64,000 bases of DNA. Origin: Trichomonas vaginalis G3. Its lineage: Eukaryota > Parabasalia > Trichomonadida > Trichomonadidae. Positions 11,852-19,449 of this stretch are shown here, piece after piece (the first letter of the stretch is position 1; each line of letters opens with the position of its first letter). Under the pieces are notes generated by a model that worked only from the letters and a program-made list of their open reading frames with translations, was not told the origin of the DNA and made no database searches. The translations under genes and the position numbers were made by a program. The DNA is taken from NCBI RefSeq assembly GCF_026262505.1, contig NC_067206.1, forward strand, positions 2,480,001 through 2,544,000, written 5' to 3'.

Positions 11852-12164
11852 GTTGTTCTTGAACTGACTTCTCTCCGTCAAATATTGACAGTACGCCAGT
11901 TTTGACATAATATTGTAAGATAAACTTACCTTTAGAAATATCTGTAAGTTTTGTTGTTATATTTTTGTCAACGTCAAGAACTTTCACCATTTCAGTTATA
12001 CCAACTTTCTTTGCTTTATGGAAATATTTTGGTTCAGCAAATATTGCTATTCTATAACATTTACCATTGTTTGTATAAAGAACTATTCTGTCAATGTATT
12101 TGTATTGTTTGTGTGTGTAAACTTTGTTCTGCTTCAATTCGAAGAGATACTCGAATACGTCCAT
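11745..12164 (-). CDS. Small unknown Maverick protein, antisense to the capsid 3' end
   Basis: Up to 139 aa, starting MDVFEYLFELKQ. The first ~100 residues match the 106-aa product at 37386-37706 in Mav-B, while the open frame here runs further into the antisense of the capsid gene. Its start codon faces that of the next gene with a spacer of about 17 bp, so both probably share a bidirectional start region. It has a lysine-rich beta-type composition and no motif I recognise. Confidence 0.6.
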   Translation of the reverse strand: MDVFEYLFELKQNKVYTHKQYKYIDRIVLYTNNGKCYRIAIFAEPKYFHKAKKVGITEMVKVLDVDKNITTKLTDISKGKFILQYYVKTGVLSIFDGEKSVQEQLTDLLPKSARWKLSLCQSEEPQQVSSNESSKEHLP

Positions 12165-12181
12165 CTTTTATTCTAAGTAAA

Positions 12182-12763
12182 ATGTCATTTCCGAAAAATA
12201 GAAGCGTAAGTGTTTCAAAAGGTTTAATGGCGGTGGCAGATGTGAAGTTAAATTCACCAACTCAAACAAACAGTCAAAGTGTTATTGTCAATGTCAAAGA
12301 CAGAGATGTTGAAGTGGGGAAACCATACGAAGACGAAGATGGTATAGCAATTGTTCCTGTAAAAGAACAACCAACATATCCTGAAGTTAGCAGAGACTTA
12401 AGTTCTGTTGCAGATATTCGAAATGACTACCAACAACTTAAAGACAAACTTCAAACTCAGGAGAAGATTTGTCAAGCTTTAGGTATAATGTTAAACTTGG
12501 TCGAACACAACCCTGTAAAAGTGAACTCATATGTCATTGCACCTCATGAAGTTTTGAAAGAACTATTGAAACTTTTGACAGAGGCAGACGATATAAACAT
12601 CAAAGAAATAGAACCCGACATTAGTTGCTGTGGTGTTTCATATAATGTCATTGACAAGATATACGTTATGAAAGGAGGTGAAACGTTGAACTTAAAGTAT
12701 AGTTTCCCAGACGTCATAAAAATATTTGACGACCACAACATTTCATTAAAATTTATTTGCTAA
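12182..12763 (+). CDS. Unknown 193-aa Maverick protein
   Basis: Starts MSFPKNRSVSVSKG at an ATG preceded by TTCTAAGTAAA, a context shared with the next gene. The middle (PEVSRDLSSVADIRNDYQQLKDKLQTQEK) looks helical or coiled-coil; the C-terminal ~90 residues look globular with a Cys pair (ISCCGVSYN). The Mav-B copy at 37725-38306 is almost identical. It lies between capsid and penton-like genes, which suggests a virion role, but no family is recognised. Confidence 0.7.
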   Translation: MSFPKNRSVSVSKGLMAVADVKLNSPTQTNSQSVIVNVKDRDVEVGKPYEDEDGIAIVPVKEQPTYPEVSRDLSSVADIRNDYQQLKDKLQTQEKICQALGIMLNLVEHNPVKVNSYVIAPHEVLKELLKLLTEADDINIKEIEPDISCCGVSYNVIDKIYVMKGGETLNLKYSFPDVIKIFDDHNISLKFIC

Positions 12764-12769
12764 GTAAAA

Positions 12770-13000
12770 ATGTCAAAACTTCGTGAAAGATGTTTGAAGA
12801 AAAATAATATAGACTTTATTTCATGTAAAGGACTTTACACACTTTTGAACGATATGAAAGACCCTGTTTTGTTTGTTCGTGTAGACAAAGGAAAGTTCTA
12901 TGTCTTTACAAAATATTTGAACTTCTTAGACAGAGAACTTCAAGAAACGCCATGTGAAAGTTTAGATGAAGTTCTTCTCCACTTTCAGAAAAACTTTTAA
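12770..13000 (+). CDS. Unknown 76-aa Maverick protein
   Basis: Short basic protein (MSKLRERCLKKNNIDF), starting 6 bp after the previous stop codon with the leader CTAAGTAAAAATG. Conserved in Mav-B (38313-38543) with one or two changes. The tight spacing suggests co-expression with its neighbours. No recognisable domain. Confidence 0.65.
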   Translation: MSKLRERCLKKNNIDFISCKGLYTLLNDMKDPVLFVRVDKGKFYVFTKYLNFLDRELQETPCESLDEVLLHFQKNF

Positions 13001-13010
13001 ATATATATAA

Positions 13011-13799
13011 ATGGCAGAAGACATAATGGTTTATACTATTACGACTAAAAACCCTGAGTCATATAATTCTATAACAACAAACTTACAAAGTCCTCAAGGA
13101 CGATATTGTAAACTAACTTTAAACACAATGACGACTAAAGCCTGTTTTGCTCTTTTGACACCAGAAGACTTTATTGTTGTGAATGGTAAAAAATACTCCT
13201 TTGAAGATACTTACTCAGATATACCACCAACAGGTTTTGTTGACTTATTTAATACTTTAAGTACAGGTGTAACATGTGCTGCAACTAGAGCAGGTTTCAT
13301 TATGTTTGGATGTCCGACTGAGTTTACTATAAACAATATGAGCTATAATACAAAACTTATTTCTGGTTTTTACTACCAACAGTTTCCTATAACAGGAAAA
13401 GGTGTCATACAAGGAATGTCTATTCCATTGACATTAAGCACACCAATCTTATATATTGTTTCAAACTTAGGTTCAAAGTGCTATTCGAATGTCGACAGAA
13501 ACTACTATGACCAAAAGATACTCATGCGTATAAACAATACTTTCTCTGCTGGTTTGCCTATTGTTCATTCGAATGCAGAATTTTCAACCTTAGTGAACTC
13601 AAACACATTGGCAAGTATAACGTTGACATTAGTTGACGCAAACTTTGTTCCTGTAAAACTTTTATGTCCTATGTATTTGTCAATGACGGCAGAAAGTTTC
13701 GAATTGGAAGATGCAACCGGTGAAAGTATTGTATTACAAGAACAACTTCAACAACAAATAGCTCAAGAACAACAAATGCAACAACAAAGTCAAGAATAA
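13011..13799 (+). CDS. Penton-like minor capsid protein
   Basis: 262 aa, the usual size of the single-jelly-roll penton protein of Polintons, and located between capsid and helicase genes. It is beta-rich throughout. The segment ASITLTLVDANFVPVKLL near the end resembles the last strands of penton proteins. The last ~25 residues are Gln-rich and vary slightly in length in Mav-B (38554-39351). Role inferred: fivefold vertex of the capsid, to which a fibre such as that at 26802-28210 could attach. Confidence 0.6.
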   Translation: MAEDIMVYTITTKNPESYNSITTNLQSPQGRYCKLTLNTMTTKACFALLTPEDFIVVNGKKYSFEDTYSDIPPTGFVDLFNTLSTGVTCAATRAGFIMFGCPTEFTINNMSYNTKLISGFYYQQFPITGKGVIQGMSIPLTLSTPILYIVSNLGSKCYSNVDRNYYDQKILMRINNTFSAGLPIVHSNAEFSTLVNSNTLASITLTLVDANFVPVKLLCPMYLSMTAESFELEDATGESIVLQEQLQQQIAQEQQMQQQSQE

Positions 13800-13829
13800 A
13801 AAAAAATATTTTTTTTTATTTTTATAAAA

Positions 13830-15065
13830 ATGTACAGAATAGATGTTTCAGATTTTTATGACTTCCAAGCATTCAGAAATATGTGTCCATTTCGAGACTA
13901 TAACAAAGCAGTCGAGAATTTGAAACGTTTAGTCATTTATGTCGACTCTGCCCCAGAATGTTATGTCATGAAAGAATGGGATGTAGTCTTTAACAAACCT
14001 AAAGCGACAATAGTTTCAGAACAAGAATGTAAACAGAAACTTAAGAAAATAAAAGTCGTACAAGTTGGCATGAAGATGTTAGATGCTTGGGATATCTTAT
14101 TGTCAAAGTTAGAAGATTTTTCAGTTCGAGGTATAAAGTTCTATACACCTTCTCCAAACTTCTATTCTATCTTCACTGGATATAAATATGAACAAGTAGA
14201 ATGGAAAGAAAATATTATAGAAGCTTGGTTAGACCATGTCAGAGAAATTATATGCAATGGAAACGAAAGAGTCTATGAGTATATCTTATGTTGGTTTGCA
14301 AACATCTTACAACATCCAAGTGCTAAAAATGAAACTGCTCTCATTATAATTGGAAAACAAGGAACAGGTAAGAACACATTCTTTACAGATATCTTATGCA
14401 AACTGTTAGAAGGTTATTCGAACCCTAATATGACAAACTTAGAAAACATCTGTGGTAAATTTAACTCTTCAATTGAGAATATGAAACTTATAGTTTGCAA
14501 TGAACTTCAAAGTATAGATACAACAAAAGTTTTAAACTCAGATGCTTTGAAGAGTCTTATAACAGACAAAGTTGGAGTTGTTGAAAGAGAGTATAAAGAC
14601 CAAAGAGTTTGTGAGAATGTTGCAAACTTCATTATGGTTTCAAACAATGCTGTTCCGATGAAGTTAGAAAGTTCCGACAGAAGATATGTAGTTGTCAGAA
14701 CGTCAGATTCTCATATGCAAGATACAGAATATTTTGACGACTTAGCAGAAACTTTGACATCTGACTTTTACAACCACTTGTTCTCATATTTTATGACATT
14801 AGATATTTCAAAGTTCAATCCAAGACAAATTCCACATACCGAAGAGAGACAAACATTGTTAGAAGCAAACAAGAGTGTATATGAACTGTTCATAGATGAA
14901 ACTGACTTTGAGTGTTTAGATGAAAGGTCATTGTACGATTCGTATAAACAATATTGTCAAGAATATGGTTATATGACAGCTTCTAAACGTACATTCTTGG
15001 CAAATGTCAAAAGTCTTTTAGACGTACAGAATGGTGTATATACAAAGAAAAATTTTTATGAGTAA
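13830..15065 (+). CDS. Superfamily 3 helicase
   Basis: 411 aa. The Walker A motif GKQGTGKNTF is near residue 175, a Walker B-like segment (KLIVCNELQS) about 50 residues later, motif C as FIMVSNNAVP near 265-275, and an arginine-finger-like RRYVVVRTSD just after. This order is diagnostic of SF3 replicative helicases of small DNA viruses and of the D5-like group. The N-terminal 150 residues could be a primase or origin-binding part, not recognised. It is likely to unwind element DNA during replication. The intergenic leader is T- and A-rich and ends TATAAAAATG. The Mav-B counterpart (39381-40615) is broken. Confidence 0.85.
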   Translation: MYRIDVSDFYDFQAFRNMCPFRDYNKAVENLKRLVIYVDSAPECYVMKEWDVVFNKPKATIVSEQECKQKLKKIKVVQVGMKMLDAWDILLSKLEDFSVRGIKFYTPSPNFYSIFTGYKYEQVEWKENIIEAWLDHVREIICNGNERVYEYILCWFANILQHPSAKNETALIIIGKQGTGKNTFFTDILCKLLEGYSNPNMTNLENICGKFNSSIENMKLIVCNELQSIDTTKVLNSDALKSLITDKVGVVEREYKDQRVCENVANFIMVSNNAVPMKLESSDRRYVVVRTSDSHMQDTEYFDDLAETLTSDFYNHLFSYFMTLDISKFNPRQIPHTEERQTLLEANKSVYELFIDETDFECLDERSLYDSYKQYCQEYGYMTASKRTFLANVKSLLDVQNGVYTKKNFYE

Positions 15066-15101
15066 ATTTAAAAAAAAATATTTTTTTATCCGATAGAAAA
15101 G

Positions 15102-15521
15102 ATGACAAAATATATTTCAGTAAACAAGTACATGTCAGGACTTAAAGAAGAACTAGACCCATTCACATATTTGAATGTTTACTTCTACCATTTTGAAAAG
15201 TCTTCATTCAGCAAAGTTTGGAACATCGAACCAGTTAAGTTTGCTATTGTGACTAAAAATGGTGCGAAATTTGAAGACTTAGACATAGAAGGTTTGTTAG
15301 CAGTCAAAGAAAGTTTTGACAGAAGGTTCTCAAACCTTAAAGAAGGCAAAGCATACAAACTTGTTATACCTTATGAACCAAAGAAAGCAGACGACTATGA
15401 ATATTATGAGTCTAAGATAGTTGAAGTTCAAGGTAAATTGGGTAAAAAGATTTTAGAGTCTAAGCCAGTGTTTGCCCCTAAAGAGGAAGAGAACATTGAC
15501 ATTGACCCAGAAATGTTCTAA
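15102..15521 (+). CDS. Unknown 139-aa Maverick protein with acidic tail
   Basis: Starts MTKYISVNKYMSGLKEELDP; ends with an acidic tail (EEENIDIDPEMF). Conserved in Mav-B at 41278-41697, with most changes in the first 20 residues. The leader TTTTTTTATCCGATAGAAAAGATG is shared by both copies. Located between helicase and ATPase, so a replication or packaging accessory role is possible; no motif supports a function. Confidence 0.65.
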   Translation: MTKYISVNKYMSGLKEELDPFTYLNVYFYHFEKSSFSKVWNIEPVKFAIVTKNGAKFEDLDIEGLLAVKESFDRRFSNLKEGKAYKLVIPYEPKKADDYEYYESKIVEVQGKLGKKILESKPVFAPKEEENIDIDPEMF

Positions 15522-15537
15522 AAATAAAATTTTATTT

Positions 15538-15990
15538 TTACATGTCAAATTTCTTTTTCTCTGGAACTGGTTCAGGTTCTTTCTTCTCTTCTTCTACTTT
15601 CTTTTCTTTCTTTTCTTTCTTCTTCTTTTCTGGTGGAGTTATGTCAAATTTCTCCGAACCATATTTCTGTAAAAGTTCTTTGTCCTTTAATAGCTCTTCT
15701 ATTCTGTTTTCTATTTCATCTTCAAGAACAGCGCATGTGTCTTCTTTGCATTCTAAGAACTTTTGTTGGACTTCATCTTTCCAATCGGTGTCATCTCTGT
15801 CAACAAGTCTGTCATTGACAAATTTTAAGACTGCTCTGCTTAATGTTTTATGGTTCTTGTCATATTCCCAGAAACAGAACTTTAGAACAAATTCCCCTTT
15901 CTTGTTTACACTATGTAAGATTTTATGGTCGACAGATGTTTTGCTGTCGAAAAGCTTGTCTCGAATATAGATAGCGAAATCGCTAGACAT
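15538..15990 (-). CDS. Unknown 150-aa Maverick protein with Lys/Glu tail
   Basis: Starts MSSDFAIYIRDKLFDSK. The N-terminal ~110 residues look globular and helical; the C-terminus is a run of charged residues (EKKKKEKKEKKVEEEKKE) followed by EPVPEKKKFDM. Transcribed away from the ATPase through a 36-bp shared spacer and convergent with the gene at 15102. The Mav-B counterpart (41714-42183) has an altered tail and looks broken. Function unknown. Confidence 0.65.
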   Translation of the reverse strand: MSSDFAIYIRDKLFDSKTSVDHKILHSVNKKGEFVLKFCFWEYDKNHKTLSRAVLKFVNDRLVDRDDTDWKDEVQQKFLECKEDTCAVLEDEIENRIEELLKDKELLQKYGSEKFDITPPEKKKKEKKEKKVEEEKKEPEPVPEKKKFDM

Positions 15991-16026
15991 TTTCTAAAAG
16001 ATAAAAATTTTAATTTTTCTAAAAAT
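15991..16026. promoter_or_regulatory. 36-bp divergent start region (150-aa protein / ATPase)
   Basis: Only 36 bp separate the two divergent ATGs. The spacer is a near-symmetrical run of T- and A-tracts (TTTTTAT on one strand, TTTTAATTTTTCT on the other), so one short sequence presumably drives both genes. The same spacer occurs in Mav-B at 42184-42219. Confidence 0.55.
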
Positions 16027-16902
16027 ATGTTAGAAAAAAAGTTTGCTGACATTGACAAGAAATTTGAGAATGTTTTAAACAAGAACAAGAGGAAGTTAGA
16101 AAATGCTCAGATAAAGCCTATACATGACAAGTTCTTATTTGCTCAGAATGGTATAACAGGTCTAATTGCACCACCTGGGTCGGGTAAGACTTTCACTTAT
16201 CTTAAAATGGCTGCACAACAACAAGAACTAGATGAGAAGAACCCATTCTATGAGTTAGTTGTCATTTGTAGTACTTCTGGTCAATTTGACCAAACCGTCA
16301 ATTCGTTCAAAGATATTATAAAGAAGTCTAAGTTAGTATGTATAAAGGATACTGAGTTGTTAGATTGGATAAAGAAGTACCAAAGAAGAGTTTTGAAGTA
16401 TAATGCTATAAATGAGTATATAAATTCTAAGTTTAAAGACCCAAATGAGGAAATGCAGAGAATATTAGAGAAGAAACACTTCAGAAACAAACAGAAAGAG
16501 ATAGAATACATTTCGAAGAAATTGCAATCTTACGATTGGAAGACATACCCTCATAGATGTCTTCTTATCTTAGATGATTTCGCCTCTCATCCTTTGTTAA
16601 AGAACAGAGAACAAGATATGTGTCGAATTCTTAAGAAGCTCAGACACTTTAACATCTCAGTTGTCATTTGTGTACAGACAGCAAAGAGTTTAAGTAAGGA
16701 TGTTAAAAGAATACTTACTGACATTATACTTTTCCCCGGATTGTCCGAAGACGATTTCATGGAACTTATGAAAGAGTCCATGGCAGGTAAGTTTGACAGA
16801 TATGAACTATGGGAGAAGTATAAAGTCATACAAGACCCTCATACTTCTTTCAGAATTCATATCTACGCGAACAAAGTTCAAATTGTAAAAAGTCAAGCTT
16901 GA
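16027..16902 (+). CDS. A32-type DNA-packaging ATPase
   Basis: 291 aa. Walker A is GLIAPPGSGKT at about residues 44-54; Walker B is CLLILDDFAS at about 178-187, followed by a sensor-like segment ISVVICVQTAKSL. This arrangement is that of the FtsK/HerA-superfamily packaging ATPase shared by Polintons and large DNA viruses, which would drive genome entry into the capsid. I chose the ATG at 16027, after the divergent spacer, because an earlier in-frame methionine would overlap the opposite gene. Mav-B has it at 42220-43095, nearly identical and whole. Confidence 0.85.
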   Translation: MLEKKFADIDKKFENVLNKNKRKLENAQIKPIHDKFLFAQNGITGLIAPPGSGKTFTYLKMAAQQQELDEKNPFYELVVICSTSGQFDQTVNSFKDIIKKSKLVCIKDTELLDWIKKYQRRVLKYNAINEYINSKFKDPNEEMQRILEKKHFRNKQKEIEYISKKLQSYDWKTYPHRCLLILDDFASHPLLKNREQDMCRILKKLRHFNISVVICVQTAKSLSKDVKRILTDIILFPGLSEDDFMELMKESMAGKFDRYELWEKYKVIQDPHTSFRIHIYANKVQIVKSQA

Positions 16903-16921
16903 AAAATGTAAGTGTTTAGTC

Positions 16922-16999
16922 TTAGTAAGTCTGTTGTGGTGCTGGGGCTGTCGGTTCTTCTGGCTTTGGAAGGCATTCAGGAAGAGGGACGTGAGACAT
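16922..16999 (-). pseudogene. Short remnant of the Pro-rich protein gene
   Basis: A 25-codon frame (MSHVPLPECLPKPEEPTAPAP) on the minus strand whose start resembles that of the Pro/Gln-rich proteins at 22404-22751 and 45398-45964. It sits at the left edge of a 22-bp repeat array in the same position as those genes. Likely a remnant carried along with the array cassette. Confidence 0.5.
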
Positions 17000-17261
17000 T
17001 CGTTTGTGTCCTGTCGGAAGGAAGAACTTTTCCAGTTGTCGGGAAAAACTTTTCCTGTCGGAAGGAAAAATTTTTTCTGTTGGAAGGAAAAACTTTTCCT
17101 GAAGTTCGACCAAAAAGTTCTCAATTTTCGAAAATTTGAATGGTTTACGGACGGACAACTGGAAAATTTTTTCTTGTCGTCGGGAAAAATTTTTTCTGTC
17201 GGAAGGAAAAACTTTTTCTGTCGGAAGGAAGAACTTTTCTTGTCGGAAGGAAGGACTCGGA
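17000..17261. repeat. 22-bp-period array cassette 1 (array-core-array)
   Basis: Units of about 22 bp such as GTCGGAAGGAAAAACTTTTT are centred on an imperfect palindrome (GGAAAA-TTTTCC). They flank a core at about 17098-17160 that contains TTCTCAATTTTCGAAAATTT and TTTACGGACGGACAACTGG. The same core and units are found in Mav-B (45965-46278). A direct repeat AGTCAAGCTTGAAAAA lies on both sides (16892-16907 and 17319-17334). Possible roles are origin, bidirectional promoter or protein-binding iterons. Confidence 0.75.
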
Positions 17262-17336
17262 ATGCCAGAAGGATTTGACAAGGCAATTTACTTTATAGAG
17301 CTACCTGAGCCATCTGAAGTCAAGCTTGAAAAATAA
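17262..17336 (+). pseudogene. Short remnant of the MPEGFDEAIYLI-type gene
   Basis: 24 codons starting MPEGFDKAIYFIELPE, matching the N-terminus of the product at 46279-46668 (Mav-B) and of the broken copy at 23174-23538, then ending with SEVKLEK. It is the plus-strand partner at the right edge of array cassette 1. Confidence 0.5.
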
Positions 17337-17345
17337 ATGGTTCAT

Positions 17346-18239
17346 TTACTCTGCTTGTTTGAAGTTGTCAAAATACTCTGTTATTTTTTCTTTCAGTAGC
17401 GGTAAGTCTTCTTTGAATGTAAGTATTGTACAACCTTTCATATCATAGTGTGTTTGAGGTAAAGTATCTTGAACTATTTGTTTCACATCTTCATTTGGGG
17501 TCATTGAAATCGGTAAGTTTTCGCGATAGAACCAATTTCTGTCAGATTTGTAAATCTTAGCAAGGTCGTAAAAGCTTTTGTTGTTTCTTCTGACTAAATG
17601 CAACATAACCATATCTCTGTCTTCTTCTTTCTCCATATCTTCAGTATAAATCATATACTTATAGTTCTTTTCCTTTCCTTTTGGTACCGAACGTGGTATT
17701 CTTTTCTGAATGCTTTTGTCTTTTGCTTCAAGCTTGTTCTCTAGCTCTTCACGTTCTTGTCTATGAATTTCATCTAACATCATGAAAATATTCCAAGCAT
17801 AACGAGGCGAAGCCCACATTGCAACAGCATTTACAAGAAGTCTATGTACATACCAACCTCTCAAACCATTTGGCAATTTTTCACGATTTTCATAGAGTTT
17901 TGGCGACTGGGGTTTTTTACTTACTCGCTGTTCTTCACTGTTTTCATAGAGTTTTGGCGACTGCGGTTTTTTACTTACTCGAGTTTTTGCGACTACGAAA
18001 AAATCCGTAGTCGAATTTTCAGCTTCATTTAATAGTTCAATAGTGCTTTGGTTCCTAAACCAGTCTTGTGGTTTCTTAGTATCTGGAGCAAAACATGCTG
18101 TCAAAATACTTTGCATTTGGTACATATCGTCTTTGACCGAACGAATGAGACGGAGTTGTTTGTTAAACTGTATGTACTCGTATTCTTCATTTATAGCTTC
18201 ATGGACTATAACTGTTGTTGTGTTCTCTGTTGTTGACAT
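17346..18239 (-). CDS. KilA-N domain protein
   Basis: 297 aa from the ATG at 18239. A KilA-N DNA-binding core lies at about residues 124-155: LRGWYVHRLLVNAVAMWASPRYAWNIF read in pieces, typical of large DNA viruses and phages. A C-terminal domain (about 185-297) resembles the DUF3627/MSV199-type regions that follow KilA-N in insect and giant viruses. Just before KilA-N are two copies of RVSKKPQSPKLYEN. At the DNA level these belong to the constant-linker/variable-hairpin repeats of the neighbouring non-coding DNA. The leader AAATAAAGTTAGTTTT upstream is shared with the next two genes. Absent from Mav-B. Likely DNA-binding regulator. Confidence 0.75.
   Translation of the reverse strand: MSTTENTTTVIVHEAINEEYEYIQFNKQLRLIRSVKDDMYQMQSILTACFAPDTKKPQDWFRNQSTIELLNEAENSTTDFFVVAKTRVSKKPQSPKLYENSEEQRVSKKPQSPKLYENREKLPNGLRGWYVHRLLVNAVAMWASPRYAWNIFMMLDEIHRQEREELENKLEAKDKSIQKRIPRSVPKGKEKNYKYMIYTEDMEKEEDRDMVMLHLVRRNNKSFYDLAKIYKSDRNWFYRENLPISMTPNEDVKQIVQDTLPQTHYDMKGCTILTFKEDLPLLKEKITEYFDNFKQAE
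17889..18014. repeat. Variable hairpins inside the KilA-N gene
   Basis: Two and a half repeats of the linker TTTTCATAGAGTTTTGGCGA, each followed by a different self-complementary segment. The last is CGACTACG (17990-17997) / CGTAGTCG (18006-18013) with an A-rich loop. The same pattern continues outside the gene at 18335-18360 (GCGA-TACGT / ACGTA-TCGC with a T loop). Confidence 0.7.
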
Positions 18240-18277
18240 ATCTGTCTTTACATACAAAATAAAAAAATAAATAAAAA

Positions 18278-18297
18278 TAAAACTAACTTTATTTTTT
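18278..18297 (-). promoter_or_regulatory. Shared leader motif (AAATAAAGTTAGTTTT)
   Basis: On the minus strand AAAAAATAAAGTTAGTTTT lies 40-60 bp before the KilA-N start. The same motif lies upstream of the T5orf172 gene (19432-19449), the 312-aa gene (21517-21533) and its Mav-B relative (44399-44415). The four genes are otherwise unrelated, so this is a good candidate for a common promoter element. Confidence 0.6.
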
Positions 18298-18300
18298 CTA

Positions 18301-18450
18301 TCTTAAGGAAATTCACGATTTTCATAGAGTTTTGGCGACTACGTTTTTTTACGTACTCGCTGTTCTTCACTGTTTTCATACGGAATTCAGCAAAAATATA
18401 TTTTAGGGTAGAAGGTTAGATCTAACACGTTTTCTACCCTCGTGAATTTT
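18301..18450. repeat. Variable hairpins downstream of the shared leader
   Basis: Contains the hairpin at 18335-18360 and the nested hairpin at 18405-18440. In the latter, outer arms AGGGTAGAA / TTCTACCCT surround the perfect palindrome GTTAGATCTAAC. The latter is preceded by the linker CAGCAAAAATATATTTT found before all hairpins of this type. Confidence 0.7.
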
Positions 18451-18451
18451 C

Positions 18452-18690
18452 ATGACTTCTTCGTAAATGTTTTGTCAAGACTTCTTCGTAAATGTTTTGT
18501 CAAACATGAACGTACATGTTTTGTCAAAACTTCTTCGTAAATGTTTTGTCATGGCTTCTTCGTACATGCTTTGTCAAGACTTCTTCATCGTAATGAGCGT
18601 AAATGTTTTGTCAAGACTTCTTCGTAAATGTTTTGTCAAAACTTCTTCGTAAATGTTTTGTCGAAACTTCTTCGTAATGAGCGTAAATCA
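18452..18690. repeat. 25-bp direct repeat array (CTTCTTCGTAAATGTTTTGTC)
   Basis: About nine units of 24-25 bp built on ACTTCTTCGTAAATGTTTTG with small variants (one with AACATGAACGTACATG, others with GTAATGAGCG). The inverted version forms arrays at 21655-21770 and 22124-22370. No open frame runs through it in a meaningful way. Not CRISPR-like: no unique spacers between units. Confidence 0.75.
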
Positions 18691-18706
18691 GACAAAAATA
18701 ATGTTT

Positions 18707-18742
18707 AGGTGAAGAGGTGCGATCTCACCTTTTTTTTCACCT
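18707..18742. repeat. Nested hairpin with changed stem (AGGTGAA type)
   Basis: Outer arms AGGTGAA (18707-18713) / TTCACCT (18736-18742) and inner arms AGGTG (18715-18719) / CACCT (18726-18730). Same design and same place relative to a gene end as the GGTTAGATCTAACC hairpins, but with different, still complementary bases. Lies just past the stop codon of the T5orf172 gene. Confidence 0.7.
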
Positions 18743-18779
18743 GTTTTCTCACAAGCGTTTTACATGGTAAACGTTATTT

Positions 18780-19391
18780 TTACATGTATTTTTCAGCAAC
18801 TTCGTCAAATAATTTTATAGCTTTATCTATCTCATCTACTTCAAACGTTTCTTTACCTTTTATGGGAGCACCATACATTTTCTCAAACTTTTCAAGTAGT
18901 TCTGTTTCAGCAGCTCTCATATCGTTAACGAACACAACCTTGACTCTATTGACTGTACTGTCATATCTTTGAGTTATATTATATGTTCTTCCTATCTTAT
19001 ATCTCTTTGTATTGAAGTCCTTCGGTTTCTGAACGATGTAAAGTAAGCCTTCACTGCAACGTTCCGTATCGAATGAACCATATGTTATGAAGTTATATCC
19101 AACAACTGGGTCTAACCATAACAAAACTATTGGTATAAGACTTTTGTCTATAAGATATGCTGTAGTTCCATAGAATCTTACCGATATCATAAGCTCAGGA
19201 TTTCTTGTCAAAATTTTCTGAGTTGAAGCAATTCCAACCCAATGGTATGTTTTCTTTCCAGATGGAGATAAAATGTCTGACAAAGAATATTTGTTGTATT
19301 TCTTTGAGTATCTTACGTTTAAATCACCTATTCTAACCAATTTGGTGTCATTGTCTATCTTTTTAACTGTTTCAAACTCAGTGTTTGTCAT
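18780..19391 (-). CDS. T5orf172 (GIY-YIG superfamily) protein, possibly with KilA-N-like N-terminus
   Basis: 203 aa from the ATG at 19391. The C-terminal half (about residues 115-200) has EGLLYIVQ, YKIGRTYNITQRYD and DMRAAETELLEKFEKMYG, the pattern of T5orf172/MUG113 domains. These are GIY-YIG-like nuclease relatives often fused to KilA-N or Bro domains in viruses. The N-terminal part (YSLSDILSPSGKKTYHW to ALIPIVLLWLDP-like) could be a diverged KilA-N/MSV199-type domain. Shares its leader with the KilA-N gene. Absent from Mav-B. A DNA-cleaving or DNA-binding role is plausible. Confidence 0.7.
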   Translation of the reverse strand: MTNTEFETVKKIDNDTKLVRIGDLNVRYSKKYNKYSLSDILSPSGKKTYHWVGIASTQKILTRNPELMISVRFYGTTAYLIDKSLIPIVLLWLDPVVGYNFITYGSFDTERCSEGLLYIVQKPKDFNTKRYKIGRTYNITQRYDSTVNRVKVVFVNDMRAAETELLEKFEKMYGAPIKGKETFEVDEIDKAIKLFDEVAEKYM

Positions 19392-19449
19392 TTCTGTTCT
19401 TACATACAAAATAAAAAAAATATTTTACAAAAAACTAACTTTATTTTTT

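Noticed and set aside
11951-12181. Upstream extension of the 193-aa gene (also 37455-37724)
   Set aside because: It is antisense to the MDVFEYLF gene, has no ATG start, and the ATG after TTCTAAGTAAA is conserved in both copies.
15542-15970. Ser/Phe-rich plus-strand frame antisense to the 150-aa gene (also 41648-42163)
   Set aside because: Residue content is that of an antisense strand of a Lys/Glu gene, and the minus-strand gene has the proper divergent start.
18452-18690. CRISPR-like or attC-like array
   Set aside because: 25-bp units lie head to tail without spacers; attC sites need conserved core sites and gene cassettes, which are not present.
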